A stretch of 10,062 nucleotides of DNA, from the NCBI GenBank assembly GCA_945907055.1, contig CAMDSG010000052.1:1-10062 (forward strand), written 5' to 3'. Below are positions 1 to 6,833 of this stretch, piece by piece. A program made the position numbers and the translations under genes. This DNA comes from Bifidobacterium breve. GTDB taxonomy: Bacteria > Actinomycetota > Acidimicrobiia > IMCC26256. The notes under the pieces were generated by a model. It did no database searches, was not told the origin of the DNA, and worked only from the letters and a program-made list of their open reading frames with translations. Numbering within the stretch: position 1 is the stretch's first letter; each line of letters starts with the position of its first letter.

Positions 1-239
1 TTGGCATTGATGGAAGTTCGAATCTCTGGGTATTTGGCGGTGATCTCCTCTGCCCGATAACCAGCTACAAATGTGACATCAAGGTTCTCGAGGGACCTAA
101 ATCCTTGAAGTAACCAATCAAGTACACGGGAGTCTTTATCGATGCTCACGAGCGCAGTCGGCGCTCCACCCCGGGATCCTCGACCAGCTCCCAGAATAAT
201 TGCTGCTGGGCCTCGGGATACTGCTTCTGCTGACGCCAC
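1..239 (-). CDS. Nucleotidyltransferase, NTP_transferase family (N-terminal part, runs off window)
   Basis: Only the first 79 or so codons are present; the gene continues beyond base 1. After a short leader, the protein reads AAIILGAGRGSRGGAPTALV at about residues 12-31. This is the glycine-rich nucleotide-binding loop of sugar-phosphate or phosphocholine nucleotidyltransferases (usual form L-x-A-G-x-G-x-R...PK-x-L). It is followed by a segment like the first alpha/beta units of this fold, ending VTFVAGYRAEEI, which matches the common 'vvGYkaeei' strand-helix turn. Such enzymes couple an NTP to a sugar phosphate or phosphocholine for polysaccharide or envelope synthesis; the substrate cannot be told from this fragment. 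The usual lysine after the proline (PK) is threonine here. The GTG at 237-239 is the only in-frame start after an in-frame TGA at 276-278 and lacks a good ribosome binding site, so the exact start is uncertain. Confidence 0.7.
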   Translation of the reverse strand, partial: MASAEAVSRGPAAIILGAGRGSRGGAPTALVSIDKDSRVLDWLLQGFRSLENLDVTFVAGYRAEEITAKYPEIRTSINA

Positions 240-359
240 GCCCCAAACGCTAGCGGGTAAAAGTGCCGGTAAAACTCATGTAGGATCTCTTTGCTCCGAG
301 GAAGTGTTAGGTGGCTTTTCTCGAATCCACGGGGCTCTGAAAATGAGAGGGTTGGAATT

Positions 360-506
360 ATGAATTTTGGTTATCTAGACGCAGGGACAGGGAGCGTGGT
401 GATATCCGCTATAGCGGGGATCTTCGCAGCTGGATTTGTTGCCATCAAGGTCGGGATTGGCCGATTTGGGTCGAAATTTAAGTCCAAGGGTCAAGATAAA
501 AACTGA
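360..506 (+). CDS. Small membrane protein with YLDAGTGS motif (48 aa)
   Basis: This 48-residue protein begins MNFGYLDAGTGS. It continues with one hydrophobic, glycine- and alanine-rich segment (about residues 13-32) and ends in a short tail rich in lysine and arginine. The layout matches a widespread family of tiny, uncharacterised membrane proteins that start with Y-L/I-D-P-G-T/S-G-S, followed by one transmembrane helix and a basic tail. From memory, such proteins often sit near sulfatase, polysaccharide or envelope genes. Here the motif proline is alanine. The ATG at 360 is preceded by GAGAGGG at 345-351 with 8 bases of spacing, which favours it over an upstream TTG-type start in the same frame at 291. 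It is divergent from the nucleotidyltransferase, with 120 bases between them, and 92 bases upstream of the Rieske gene. Its molecular function is unknown. Confidence 0.7.
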   Translation: MNFGYLDAGTGSVVISAIAGIFAAGFVAIKVGIGRFGSKFKSKGQDKN

Positions 507-598
507 GTGCTCCGGGGTGCATTCTCTCAAGATAAGTGGGAGAGTAGAAACACTTTCGATTTAGTTGAGCAATGATTTTAGTGACCATGGAGCAGTAG

Positions 599-1555
599 AT
601 GAGCAGATTCCCGTTTCCACACCCTTACGGCTGGTTTCAGGTTGCATACCCAGATGATCTCGAGCCCGGAGGCGTAAAAGCACTTCAATATTGGAGTGCC
701 GAGCTCGTTCTCTGGCGAGATGAGGCGGGGGAGTATCACCTACAGGATGCCTTCTGCCCTCACCTCGGGGCACATTTAGGTAAGGGAGGCCACGTCTCTG
801 ATGGTGCGATTACCTGCCCATTCCACGGCTGGCGTTTTGATGGCGGCGGCACGTGCCTAGAGATTCCATACTCAGAGAAAGTCAATCGCAAAGCGCGCCT
901 GCGTGCCTATCCGGTAGTAGTGCGCAATGGTTTTGTTCTTGCATGGCGACACCCAGACCCTGATGTTGCCCCGATGTGGGAAGTCGAGGAGATATCTGAG
1001 ATCGGCGACGAAGGCTGGAGTGAGTACTACAGCTCCGAGTATGTGATCAAGACTGTCCCACAGGAAATGATGGAGAACAGTGCGGACCCCGCCCATTTCC
1101 TCTTTGTGCATGGTACTGAGACGGTTGCAGAGGTCGAGAAATACGACACCGATGGCCCGTGCTCTGTGATGCTCTCAAAGCAGTCATATGTAACCCCTCG
1201 GGGAACAACCTGGGGACGAATCGATGTCTATAACTACGGCCCTGGCTTCTCCAAGGTCTGGTTCTCGGGGATTGTTGATGCAATCAATATCGCAACAACT
1301 ACTCCGATCGATGATGAGACCTGCGTGGTTCGCTTCAACTTCACAGTACGCAAATTTAAAGATGCGGCACTTACTTCAAGCGTTGCGTCGGCATTTGTGA
1401 AGGAGATCAATAAGCAGGTTGTTGAGGACACGCCGATTTGGGAGAACAAAACATTCCTACCGGTACCCGCACTTGCTGATACTGATGGGCCAATCTTGAA
1501 GTTCCGGAAGTGGTACTCCCAGTTCTACGCTGAGCCCATGCGCACTTCAAATTAG
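599..1555 (+). CDS. Rieske [2Fe-2S] non-haem iron oxygenase, KshA-like
   Basis: This 318-residue protein has an N-terminal Rieske domain with C53-P-H55 and C73-P-F-H76 (C-x-H-x17-C-x2-H) as ligands for a [2Fe-2S] cluster. The catalytic domain carries N160-x2-D163-x2-H166-F-x3-H171, the bridging Asp and the two histidines of the mononuclear iron site, and D277 is the likely third ligand. The C-terminal pattern (IWENK, then DGP, then RKWYSQFY) closely resembles 3-ketosteroid 9-alpha-hydroxylase oxygenase (KshA) and related sterol Rieske enzymes. KshA hydroxylates C9 of androstenedione-type steroids using electrons from a separate flavin/ferredoxin reductase. At 318 residues it is somewhat shorter than the usual 360-390 of KshA, and no reductase gene is in the window, so the substrate is not assigned. 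The ATG at 599 has GGAG at 589-592, 6 bases upstream. The gene converges on the Tad operon, with 50 bases between them. Confidence 0.9.
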   Translation: MSRFPFPHPYGWFQVAYPDDLEPGGVKALQYWSAELVLWRDEAGEYHLQDAFCPHLGAHLGKGGHVSDGAITCPFHGWRFDGGGTCLEIPYSEKVNRKARLRAYPVVVRNGFVLAWRHPDPDVAPMWEVEEISEIGDEGWSEYYSSEYVIKTVPQEMMENSADPAHFLFVHGTETVAEVEKYDTDGPCSVMLSKQSYVTPRGTTWGRIDVYNYGPGFSKVWFSGIVDAINIATTTPIDDETCVVRFNFTVRKFKDAALTSSVASAFVKEINKQVVEDTPIWENKTFLPVPALADTDGPILKFRKWYSQFYAEPMRTSN

Positions 1556-1605
1556 TGTGATTCGCTTCTCTCAATTGAGTTGATTGTTTTCTGAGGGGGA
1601 GTGCG

Positions 1606-2589
1606 TTATTCCTCGTAGAGAGCTTCGTCCATCATTTTCTCCGCTAGGAATCCTCCCTCTGGATCAAACCGGAAGTAACGAAAATCTTTTGTAAACTCAA
1701 GGTGCATATTCGAGGGGCCGATTCGGTTCTTCTCGATGCTGAAGATAAGTTGCCGATCGAATCCTGCGGACCTACTCGTGTTGTAAGTAAGAGCAACCTT
1801 GGAAATGGCCGTCGTCTTCTCATTGAGCATGATTGCAACATCGCATTCGTGAGCGAGTGACGAAGATCCGCGTAAATCTGCAAGCCTGAATCGTCGTCCA
1901 GCTATTCCAGCCTTGTCCCCTGCTGCAGTAGCGACCATGACTACTTGCTCGTTCATCGCAATGTCTTTTAGTGCCTCTGCGATTATGCCGGCTCGCTCAT
2001 CGTCGCGAATGGCTCCCTTCACCGGCACTTTCTGCAGATAATCAACGAAGATGACACTTCCCTCGCCGGCCTCTGACGCAATCGCTTGGATTGCATCAAG
2101 ATCGGTTGTGCGTCCGTTGGCGGGAATAAGGGTCAGGAGGCTTGAGTAGGTTCCCAGTCTCCGAAGTGCCTCCTGCGCAATTGGGTCATTCTCAATTCCG
2201 GAAGAATTGGTATCTTTCAAGATCGAGTCTCGCAATTCAGATATGGCGGCGTCTACTAGGTGCTGTTCATCCGAGCGTGCTGCGCTACGAACCTCAAGAC
2301 TCAAGAGGCGTTCAAGCAACTCTCTTGGGCTGTGCTCGAAGCAAATGAATACAACTTTTCGGCCAGAGATTGCGAATGATCGCGCCCACTGAAGCGCAAG
2401 AATAGTTTTACCAATTCCGGGTCGCCCAGCAATTAGTGCAAGATGAGAGGTTCGTAATCCGCCGCCAAGAACCTCGTCGAGTGGATTGAATCCGGTTGGG
2501 GCTGCTTGATTACGAATATTTGAATCGCTTGACCGAGTCTCCTCGCTCAATAACTCTGCGACCGTGCGGGCGTTATTCCTATCGCTCAT
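1606..2589 (-). CDS. DnaB/RecA-fold ATPase at the end of the Tad operon
   Basis: This 327-residue protein matches the C-terminal ATPase domain of the replicative helicase DnaB and the wider RecA/KaiC fold. It has no DnaB N-terminal domain and no membrane segment. Visible motifs are a GFNPLDEVLGGGL entry loop at 33-45, Walker A GRPGIGKT at 55-62, FICFEHS at 81-87 (like the DnaB 'FSLEMS' strand), Walker B ending VDYLQ at 182-186, DLRGSSSLAHECD at 238-250 (like 'DLReSGsIEqDAD'), and KNRIGP at 287-292, equivalent to the DnaB 'kqRnG' arginine-finger strand. All catalytic elements appear intact, so an active ATPase is expected. Its ATG overlaps the tadC stop in ATGA (2586-2589) and has no ribosome binding site of its own, so its translation is coupled to tadC. 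It is not the housekeeping DnaB, which is longer. Roles in pilus control, in DNA handling or as a KaiC-like regulator are all inference. Confidence 0.85.
   Translation of the reverse strand: MSDRNNARTVAELLSEETRSSDSNIRNQAAPTGFNPLDEVLGGGLRTSHLALIAGRPGIGKTILALQWARSFAISGRKVVFICFEHSPRELLERLLSLEVRSAARSDEQHLVDAAISELRDSILKDTNSSGIENDPIAQEALRRLGTYSSLLTLIPANGRTTDLDAIQAIASEAGEGSVIFVDYLQKVPVKGAIRDDERAGIIAEALKDIAMNEQVVMVATAAGDKAGIAGRRFRLADLRGSSSLAHECDVAIMLNEKTTAISKVALTYNTSRSAGFDRQLIFSIEKNRIGPSNMHLEFTKDFRYFRFDPEGGFLAEKMMDEALYEE
2586..2589 (-). promoter_or_regulatory. ATGA stop-start overlap, tadC to DnaB-like ATPase
   Basis: The stop codon of tadC (TGA, 2586-2588) overlaps the start codon of the DnaB-like gene (ATG, 2587-2589). 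The bases upstream on the minus strand show no Shine-Dalgarno sequence. Reinitiation by ribosomes finishing tadC is the simplest reading, which ties expression of the ATPase to the pilus platform. Confidence 0.8.
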
Positions 2590-3506
2590 GATTGAGAAAA
2601 CGCTTCGATAGCACGAATTGCGGCAGGCCCCGCTACAACTACGAATAGTGCCGGCAGAATAAATAGCACGGTTGGGAAGACGAGTTTAATCGGGAGTTTC
2701 ATTGCCTGCTCTTCTGCATGCTGGCGACGCTTTAATCTGATTTCAGAGGACTGCACACGAAGAATTTGTGCAACTGGAATACCGAAACGTTCAGCCTGAT
2801 TAAAGGTGTGAACAAATGTTCTTAAGTCCTTAACATTGGTCCTATCGAGGAGTCGCTCAAGCGAGATAGCGCGAGATGTGCCCAATTGAATATCTTGTAA
2901 CGATCTTCCAAGTTCATCGGGTAGGGGGCCCGAGCCGGTTGCTGTCACCCGCTGCACTGCTCCATCGAATGAGAGCCCAGCCTCAACGCATACTGTTATT
3001 TGATCTAGAACATCGGCTAACTGTTTCTGGATTAACCCCTGGCGATCTGAACCCCTTGAGTGGAGTAGCAAGTCTGGTGCGAAGTACAGGATCGCAGCAA
3101 TCGTTATAGAGGCGAGAATTACGAGACCAGTAGGACTCGAGAAAATTAAGAGAGCAGCGATGATGACCCCAATGCCACCGCAGAGCGCCTTTGTTGCATA
3201 GACGCGATCGGCAGGCCAAGTATCTTGGAGCCCTGCGAGTTGGATACGCCTCTCGAGACTTTCACGCATTCCTGAGGGGGTAATGCGCCGTCCTCGCTCT
3301 GCGAATTTAGCGTTTAGGGGGGAAATGACTCGTTGTGAAGCGGAGAGTGTCAGGCGGGTCTCACGCATATTTGTAGAAGGGTTAATTCCCATCGAAAGAT
3401 TCTTAGCCGCCGCCTCTGAGGGAGATCGTGGCCCTGATAGGGCCCACCAGGCAAGAGGTATAGAGACTCCAATAGCGAGAGATGCAAAGATGACCAGCAG
3501 AGACAT
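2586..3506 (-). CDS. tadC: Tad pilus assembly inner-membrane platform protein TadC
   Basis: This 306-residue protein of the type II secretion F (T2SSF/GspF) family forms, with TadB, the cytoplasmic-membrane platform on which the CpaF ATPase acts. There is an N-terminal membrane helix (about 1-22), a linker, two helices close together (about 107-145), the soluble T2SSF domain (about 155-275, containing LADVLDQITVCVEAGLSFD), and a last hydrophobic segment (about 275-300, LPIKLVFPTVLFILPALF). Order and length are typical of TadC. The frame is open further upstream to 3575, but that would overlap the previous gene. The ATG at 3504-3506 is chosen because it is preceded by AGGAG with 5-base spacing and opens directly into a membrane helix. 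It lies 8 bases downstream of the VWA-TadB stop and overlaps the DnaB-like gene by ATGA. Confidence 0.9.
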   Translation of the reverse strand: MSLLVIFASLAIGVSIPLAWWALSGPRSPSEAAAKNLSMGINPSTNMRETRLTLSASQRVISPLNAKFAERGRRITPSGMRESLERRIQLAGLQDTWPADRVYATKALCGGIGVIIAALLIFSSPTGLVILASITIAAILYFAPDLLLHSRGSDRQGLIQKQLADVLDQITVCVEAGLSFDGAVQRVTATGSGPLPDELGRSLQDIQLGTSRAISLERLLDRTNVKDLRTFVHTFNQAERFGIPVAQILRVQSSEIRLKRRQHAEEQAMKLPIKLVFPTVLFILPALFVVVAGPAAIRAIEAFSQS

Positions 3507-3511
3507 GATTG

Positions 3512-3516
3512 CTCCT
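3512..3516 (-). promoter_or_regulatory. Ribosome binding site of tadC
   Basis: AGGAG on the minus strand lies 5 bases before the ATG at 3506 and overlaps the TAG stop of the upstream VWA-TadB gene. It fixes the tadC start at 3506 rather than the longer reading from 3575. Confidence 0.75.
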
Positions 3517-5449
3517 AATACTCGACTCGAATAATTTTTTTGGTCCAAATACCACCAATTGTTAACAAGATGCATCCGCCAATGAGCAGCATAATTCCGG
3601 CCGTAGTATTAAATAATTCGCTTAGGTACCCGGGATTTACCAATTGGATAAAGAAGGCTGTTCCAAAGGGGAGCACGAATAGGACGATGGCAGACATACG
3701 ACCTTCCGCACTTAAGGCCTCTACCTGGCGCCTCGCTGAGTTTCGATTCCTGATCGTCTCTGAGACTCTGTCAAGAATCTCGGCAAGATCGCCACCTACC
3801 GAACGATGAATCTGGATTGCCTGAACAACCCAGTGAAAATCGTCATTCGATACTCGGTTGGCTACTTCATTTAGGGAGTCATCAAGATCGCGCCCGAGCC
3901 GTGTCTCGACGATAATGCGCCCAAACTCCTCCGAGGTGGGGGACTCAGACTCACGTGCTACTGCGTCAATTGCTTGGAGAATGCTAAAGCCGGAGCGCAG
4001 ACTGCCTGCGAGGAGCGGCAGAGTCTGCTCCAACTGATCCGAGAATGCTTCCTGGCGCTTCCTAGCGCGTCGGTTGAGCCTGAGTTGCATGAACACCGCT
4101 GTTGCAATCGCTAGGCAGATCGCTATGAAAAAATCACCTATTGCAAAACCTATGAAGAAGGCAAGGAATGAGAAACCAATAGCGGTCAAGACGTATTCAC
4201 CCGGTCTCATCTCGATCCCGGCTTGCTCTAAGGATTTGTCGAGGCCGGCGGAGCGCTTGTTTTTCTTGAGGGTCTTCTCGGCGAGGACCGTGGCGGATTG
4301 GCGTAGATCGGAGATGAGAGTTTTTGGCGATCGGTGGGGCATGAATCGTTTTCCGGCACCAGAGAGCTGGCTTCTACTTGGCTTGCTGCGCATCGCAATT
4401 GCTGTGATGATACCGAGCCCAATCGCCACAAAGATTGCTCCTACAGCGATTGCTGCACTGGAGTTCAGGAAACCTCCAGAATCGTTGGCGACGCTCCCAT
4501 CTGGGGTTGTGGGCTCAGGGAGGGCCAGCCTTGCTCCCTCCTCTGATGGCGAGAGCGGGAGAGTCAGGCGCGTCTCACCAGAACCTAAGACCTCGTTAGC
4601 GTCCCGAGCTTGCACCACTAAACGAGTTGAGCCTGCACCCTTTGAGATGAAACTAATTCGGAATTGAGAGGAGAGTTGGCTTCCTATAGTCGAGAAGATG
4701 CTGGCCAACTCATTAGGTGCGCCAGAGTTCACGACCCTTCCCCCTGATGCTGCAGCGAAAGCTGCTGGCGCCGTGATATCCGAATCGGCTGTGCTCAGCA
4801 CAACTCCATAAACAAGTGCACCTGATTCGGATGTGATTCTCGCTGCCTCTTCGGTGGTCGCCTGGCTAACGGTGTCCTGACCATCGGAAAGCAAAACAAT
4901 CGTACGCCGATTTTCCGTAAAACTACGGCTAGCGAGGATGACAGCGTCGTTAAGAGATGTCTCTCCTGAAGCAACAAGCGAGTCGATAGCGGTCTTGGTG
5001 GCTGCACGATTTGTTGTAAAACCGCTCGCTACGTACGGAACATTGCCGAATCCGATTACTTCGACGGCTGCATCCTCCGGTAACCGGTCAACCAGTTGTT
5101 TAGCAGCAGATTTAGCACCTGCTAATCCCGAGCCTGCCATGCTTCCAGATGTGTCGATTGTTAATGCAATCTGCATTGGATCGGATGGAACGTTTACCAC
5201 AGTTGCAGTCCGAGGAGTGCCGCTCTCTAGTACCCGAAATTTTGAGTCCTGGTTCAAAGTAACCGACTCTGGAACTGAGACTGATAGTACGACTAGCGGA
5301 GCTCGTGAAGTATCCGAGCCCACAATCTCGATTGGCAATGGGGAGGGTGCAGCGAACGCTTCGGTCACCACCACCGAGGTTGAGAGAGCGAGAGCGGAAG
5401 CAAGGATTATCATCGATGCGCGGACTCCGCTTAGATGTCTCAAACGCAT
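3515..5449 (-). CDS. tadB: VWA domain-TadB fusion, Tad pilus platform protein
   Basis: This 644-residue two-part protein starts with a signal-peptide-like segment (1-33, ending EAFA before APS). A VWA domain follows (about 92-262) with a complete metal-ion-dependent adhesion site: D99-T-S101-G-S103, T164 in GETSLND, and D189 in LLSDGQD. A membrane helix (about 332-353) leads to a basic cytoplasmic linker, a pair of membrane helices (about 410-450), a T2SSF domain (about 470-595, with LPLLAGSLRSGFSILQAID) and two final helices, as in TadB. The VWA domain is therefore predicted to lie outside the cytoplasmic membrane while the platform part faces the cytoplasm. Classical proteobacterial TadB has only the second half. 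The start at 5449 is chosen over 5491 because AGGAG lies 8 bases upstream and the longer form would put a polar stretch before the signal peptide. The gene starts 4 bases after the cpaF stop. Confidence 0.9.
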   Translation of the reverse strand: MRLRHLSGVRASMIILASALALSTSVVVTEAFAAPSPLPIEIVGSDTSRAPLVVLSVSVPESVTLNQDSKFRVLESGTPRTATVVNVPSDPMQIALTIDTSGSMAGSGLAGAKSAAKQLVDRLPEDAAVEVIGFGNVPYVASGFTTNRAATKTAIDSLVASGETSLNDAVILASRSFTENRRTIVLLSDGQDTVSQATTEEAARITSESGALVYGVVLSTADSDITAPAAFAAASGGRVVNSGAPNELASIFSTIGSQLSSQFRISFISKGAGSTRLVVQARDANEVLGSGETRLTLPLSPSEEGARLALPEPTTPDGSVANDSGGFLNSSAAIAVGAIFVAIGLGIITAIAMRSKPSRSQLSGAGKRFMPHRSPKTLISDLRQSATVLAEKTLKKNKRSAGLDKSLEQAGIEMRPGEYVLTAIGFSFLAFFIGFAIGDFFIAICLAIATAVFMQLRLNRRARKRQEAFSDQLEQTLPLLAGSLRSGFSILQAIDAVARESESPTSEEFGRIIVETRLGRDLDDSLNEVANRVSNDDFHWVVQAIQIHRSVGGDLAEILDRVSETIRNRNSARRQVEALSAEGRMSAIVLFVLPFGTAFFIQLVNPGYLSELFNTTAGIMLLIGGCILLTIGGIWTKKIIRVEY

Positions 5450-5453
5450 TACT

Positions 5454-6833
5454 TCAACTCCTAAATCCAGTTGCGTCATTGAAAATCGCATCTGAGACGC
5501 TTAGTCCTTGTTCGCGAAGGCGCTCTAAGAACTTAGGCCTCAGGCCAGTTGAAATCGGCGAACCTAGGAATACTCCATCTTTATCTAATCCAGCGCTGTA
5601 GTCGAAGGTAAATAAGTCAGTGAGAGTAATCACATCACCCTCTAGACCGTTGACTTCCACCATCTGTGTTACTCGACGGGTTCCGTCACGGAGACGACTT
5701 ATGTGCACGATCAAATCAACAGCCGATGCGGCTTGGTCCCGTATCGCTCTGATCGGCAGATCTACCCCGGCCATCAGAACCATCGTCTCGAGCCTTGAGA
5801 GAGCGTCTCGAGGCGAGTTGGCATGCAGTGTTGAGAGAGACCCCTCATGCCCTGTGTTCATCGCTTGGAGCATGTCGAGGGCTTCAGCACCACGAACCTC
5901 TCCGACGATAATTCTGTCGGGTCGCATTCGAAGCGCATTTTTCACAAGATCGCGGATCACAACCTCTCCTCGCCCCTCGATGTTGGATGGGCGGCTCTCA
6001 AGTCGGACTACATGGCTATGGGTGAAGCGCAGTTCGGCTGCGTCCTCGATAGTGACGACGCGATCTCCGTCTGGAATACATGAAGAGAGAGCGTTTAGCA
6101 GAGTGGTCTTACCGGTACCTGTTCCGCCGGAGACGAGAATATTTAACTTCCCTTCGACGCAGATCGATAACAGATCTCTCAGCGCTGGAGTCATCGTTCC
6201 GAGCGAAACTAGGTCATCAAGATCGAATGCGCGTTGAGTAAATTTTCGAATCGTCAATACTGGTCCGTCAATGGAGATCGGCGGAAGGATTGCGTTAACA
6301 CGACTTCCATCTTGGAGTCGAGCATCAACCATCGGTGAAGATTCATCAATACGCCTGCCTACACGAGACACAATTCGTTCAATGACTTGACGAAGATGGT
6401 CATCCGAGAGGTATCGAGTATCCGTGCGCTCGAGCTTGCCGTTTCGTTCAACGTAGATGCTGTTGATCCCGTTGACCATCACTTCTGTGACGCTTGGATC
6501 AGCGAGAAATTTCTCAATTGCGCCATAGCCAAGAACATCGTCACAAATCTCCGCCACGACACGCGCTCTTTCTTGCGGTGTCAGGGGAAGTTTTTCGGTG
6601 TCGATGATTCGTGCAAGCTCCTGAATGACATAACCATCAAGTTGCTCTTCACCGAGAGAGGAATCAAATAGGCGGGTACCTAGTCTCGCAAAAAGGGCGT
6701 CCTGGGCGCGTTGCTTGATGACTGCGAAGGGGTCTATCGATGCAGAATTTACTTGAGAGCGAATATTCTGTGAGTAAATGCCGTCATCCGACCCCTCGGT
6801 ATTGGCTGTGCGAAGTCGATCCCCAAGACTCAT
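5454..6833 (-). CDS. cpaF: Tad pilus assembly ATPase CpaF/TadA
   Basis: This 459-residue hexameric secretion ATPase of the GspE/VirB11 superfamily powers assembly of Flp pilin through the TadB/TadC platform from the cytoplasmic side. The N-terminal domain (about 30-200) contains VLGYGAIEKFLADPSVTEV, typical of CpaF. The ATPase domain has Walker A GGTGTGKTT (about 236-244), an Asp box TIEDAAEL (about 260-267), Walker B RIIVGEVRG (about 306-314) and a His box HEGSLSTLHANS (about 328-339). All are intact and the length is normal for the family. The ATG at 6833 overlaps the cpaE stop by ATGA and also has its own strong AAGGAG 5 bases upstream (6839-6844), so it can be translated both by coupling and independently. 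That fits the need for a hexamer. Confidence 0.96.
   Translation of the reverse strand: MSLGDRLRTANTEGSDDGIYSQNIRSQVNSASIDPFAVIKQRAQDALFARLGTRLFDSSLGEEQLDGYVIQELARIIDTEKLPLTPQERARVVAEICDDVLGYGAIEKFLADPSVTEVMVNGINSIYVERNGKLERTDTRYLSDDHLRQVIERIVSRVGRRIDESSPMVDARLQDGSRVNAILPPISIDGPVLTIRKFTQRAFDLDDLVSLGTMTPALRDLLSICVEGKLNILVSGGTGTGKTTLLNALSSCIPDGDRVVTIEDAAELRFTHSHVVRLESRPSNIEGRGEVVIRDLVKNALRMRPDRIIVGEVRGAEALDMLQAMNTGHEGSLSTLHANSPRDALSRLETMVLMAGVDLPIRAIRDQAASAVDLIVHISRLRDGTRRVTQMVEVNGLEGDVITLTDLFTFDYSAGLDKDGVFLGSPISTGLRPKFLERLREQGLSVSDAIFNDATGFRS
5458..5462 (-). promoter_or_regulatory. Ribosome binding site of the VWA-TadB gene
   Basis: AGGAG on the minus strand, made from the last sense codons of cpaF (AGG AGT before TGA), lies 8 bases before the ATG at 5449. 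It decides the start and avoids a 38-base overlap with cpaF. Confidence 0.75.
6830..6833 (-). promoter_or_regulatory. ATGA stop-start overlap, cpaE to cpaF
   Basis: The TGA stop of cpaE and the ATG start of cpaF share bases. Unlike the other two ATGA junctions, this one is also preceded by a strong AAGGAG at 6839-6844. Confidence 0.8.

Noticed and set aside
256..275. Direct repeat of GGTAAAA (256-262 and 269-275) upstream of the small membrane protein
   Set aside because: Two 7-base copies are too short to claim an operator, and no good promoter elements frame them.
507..598. Possible hairpin CTCTC/GAGAG between the small protein and the Rieske gene
   Set aside because: A 5-base stem with a large loop and no U-tract is not enough for a terminator or riboswitch call.
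1570..1579. Perfect palindrome CTCAATTGAG between the convergent Rieske and Tad genes
   Set aside because: It is only 10 bases, AT-rich, without room for a loop and without a U-tract, so it is not a credible terminator.
3507..3575. Longer 5' extension of tadC
   Set aside because: It would overlap the VWA-tadB end in another frame, and the ATG at 3506 has a clear AGGAG.
4074..5495. Two plus-strand frames (4074-4667, 4938-5495) opposite VWA-tadB
   Set aside because: They mirror the strongly conserved fusion gene on the other strand and show low-complexity shadow translations.
5620..6237. Long plus-strand reading frame (205 codons) opposite cpaF
   Set aside because: It is antisense to a clearly conserved ATPase, its translation has no recognisable fold, and no convincing start signal was seen.
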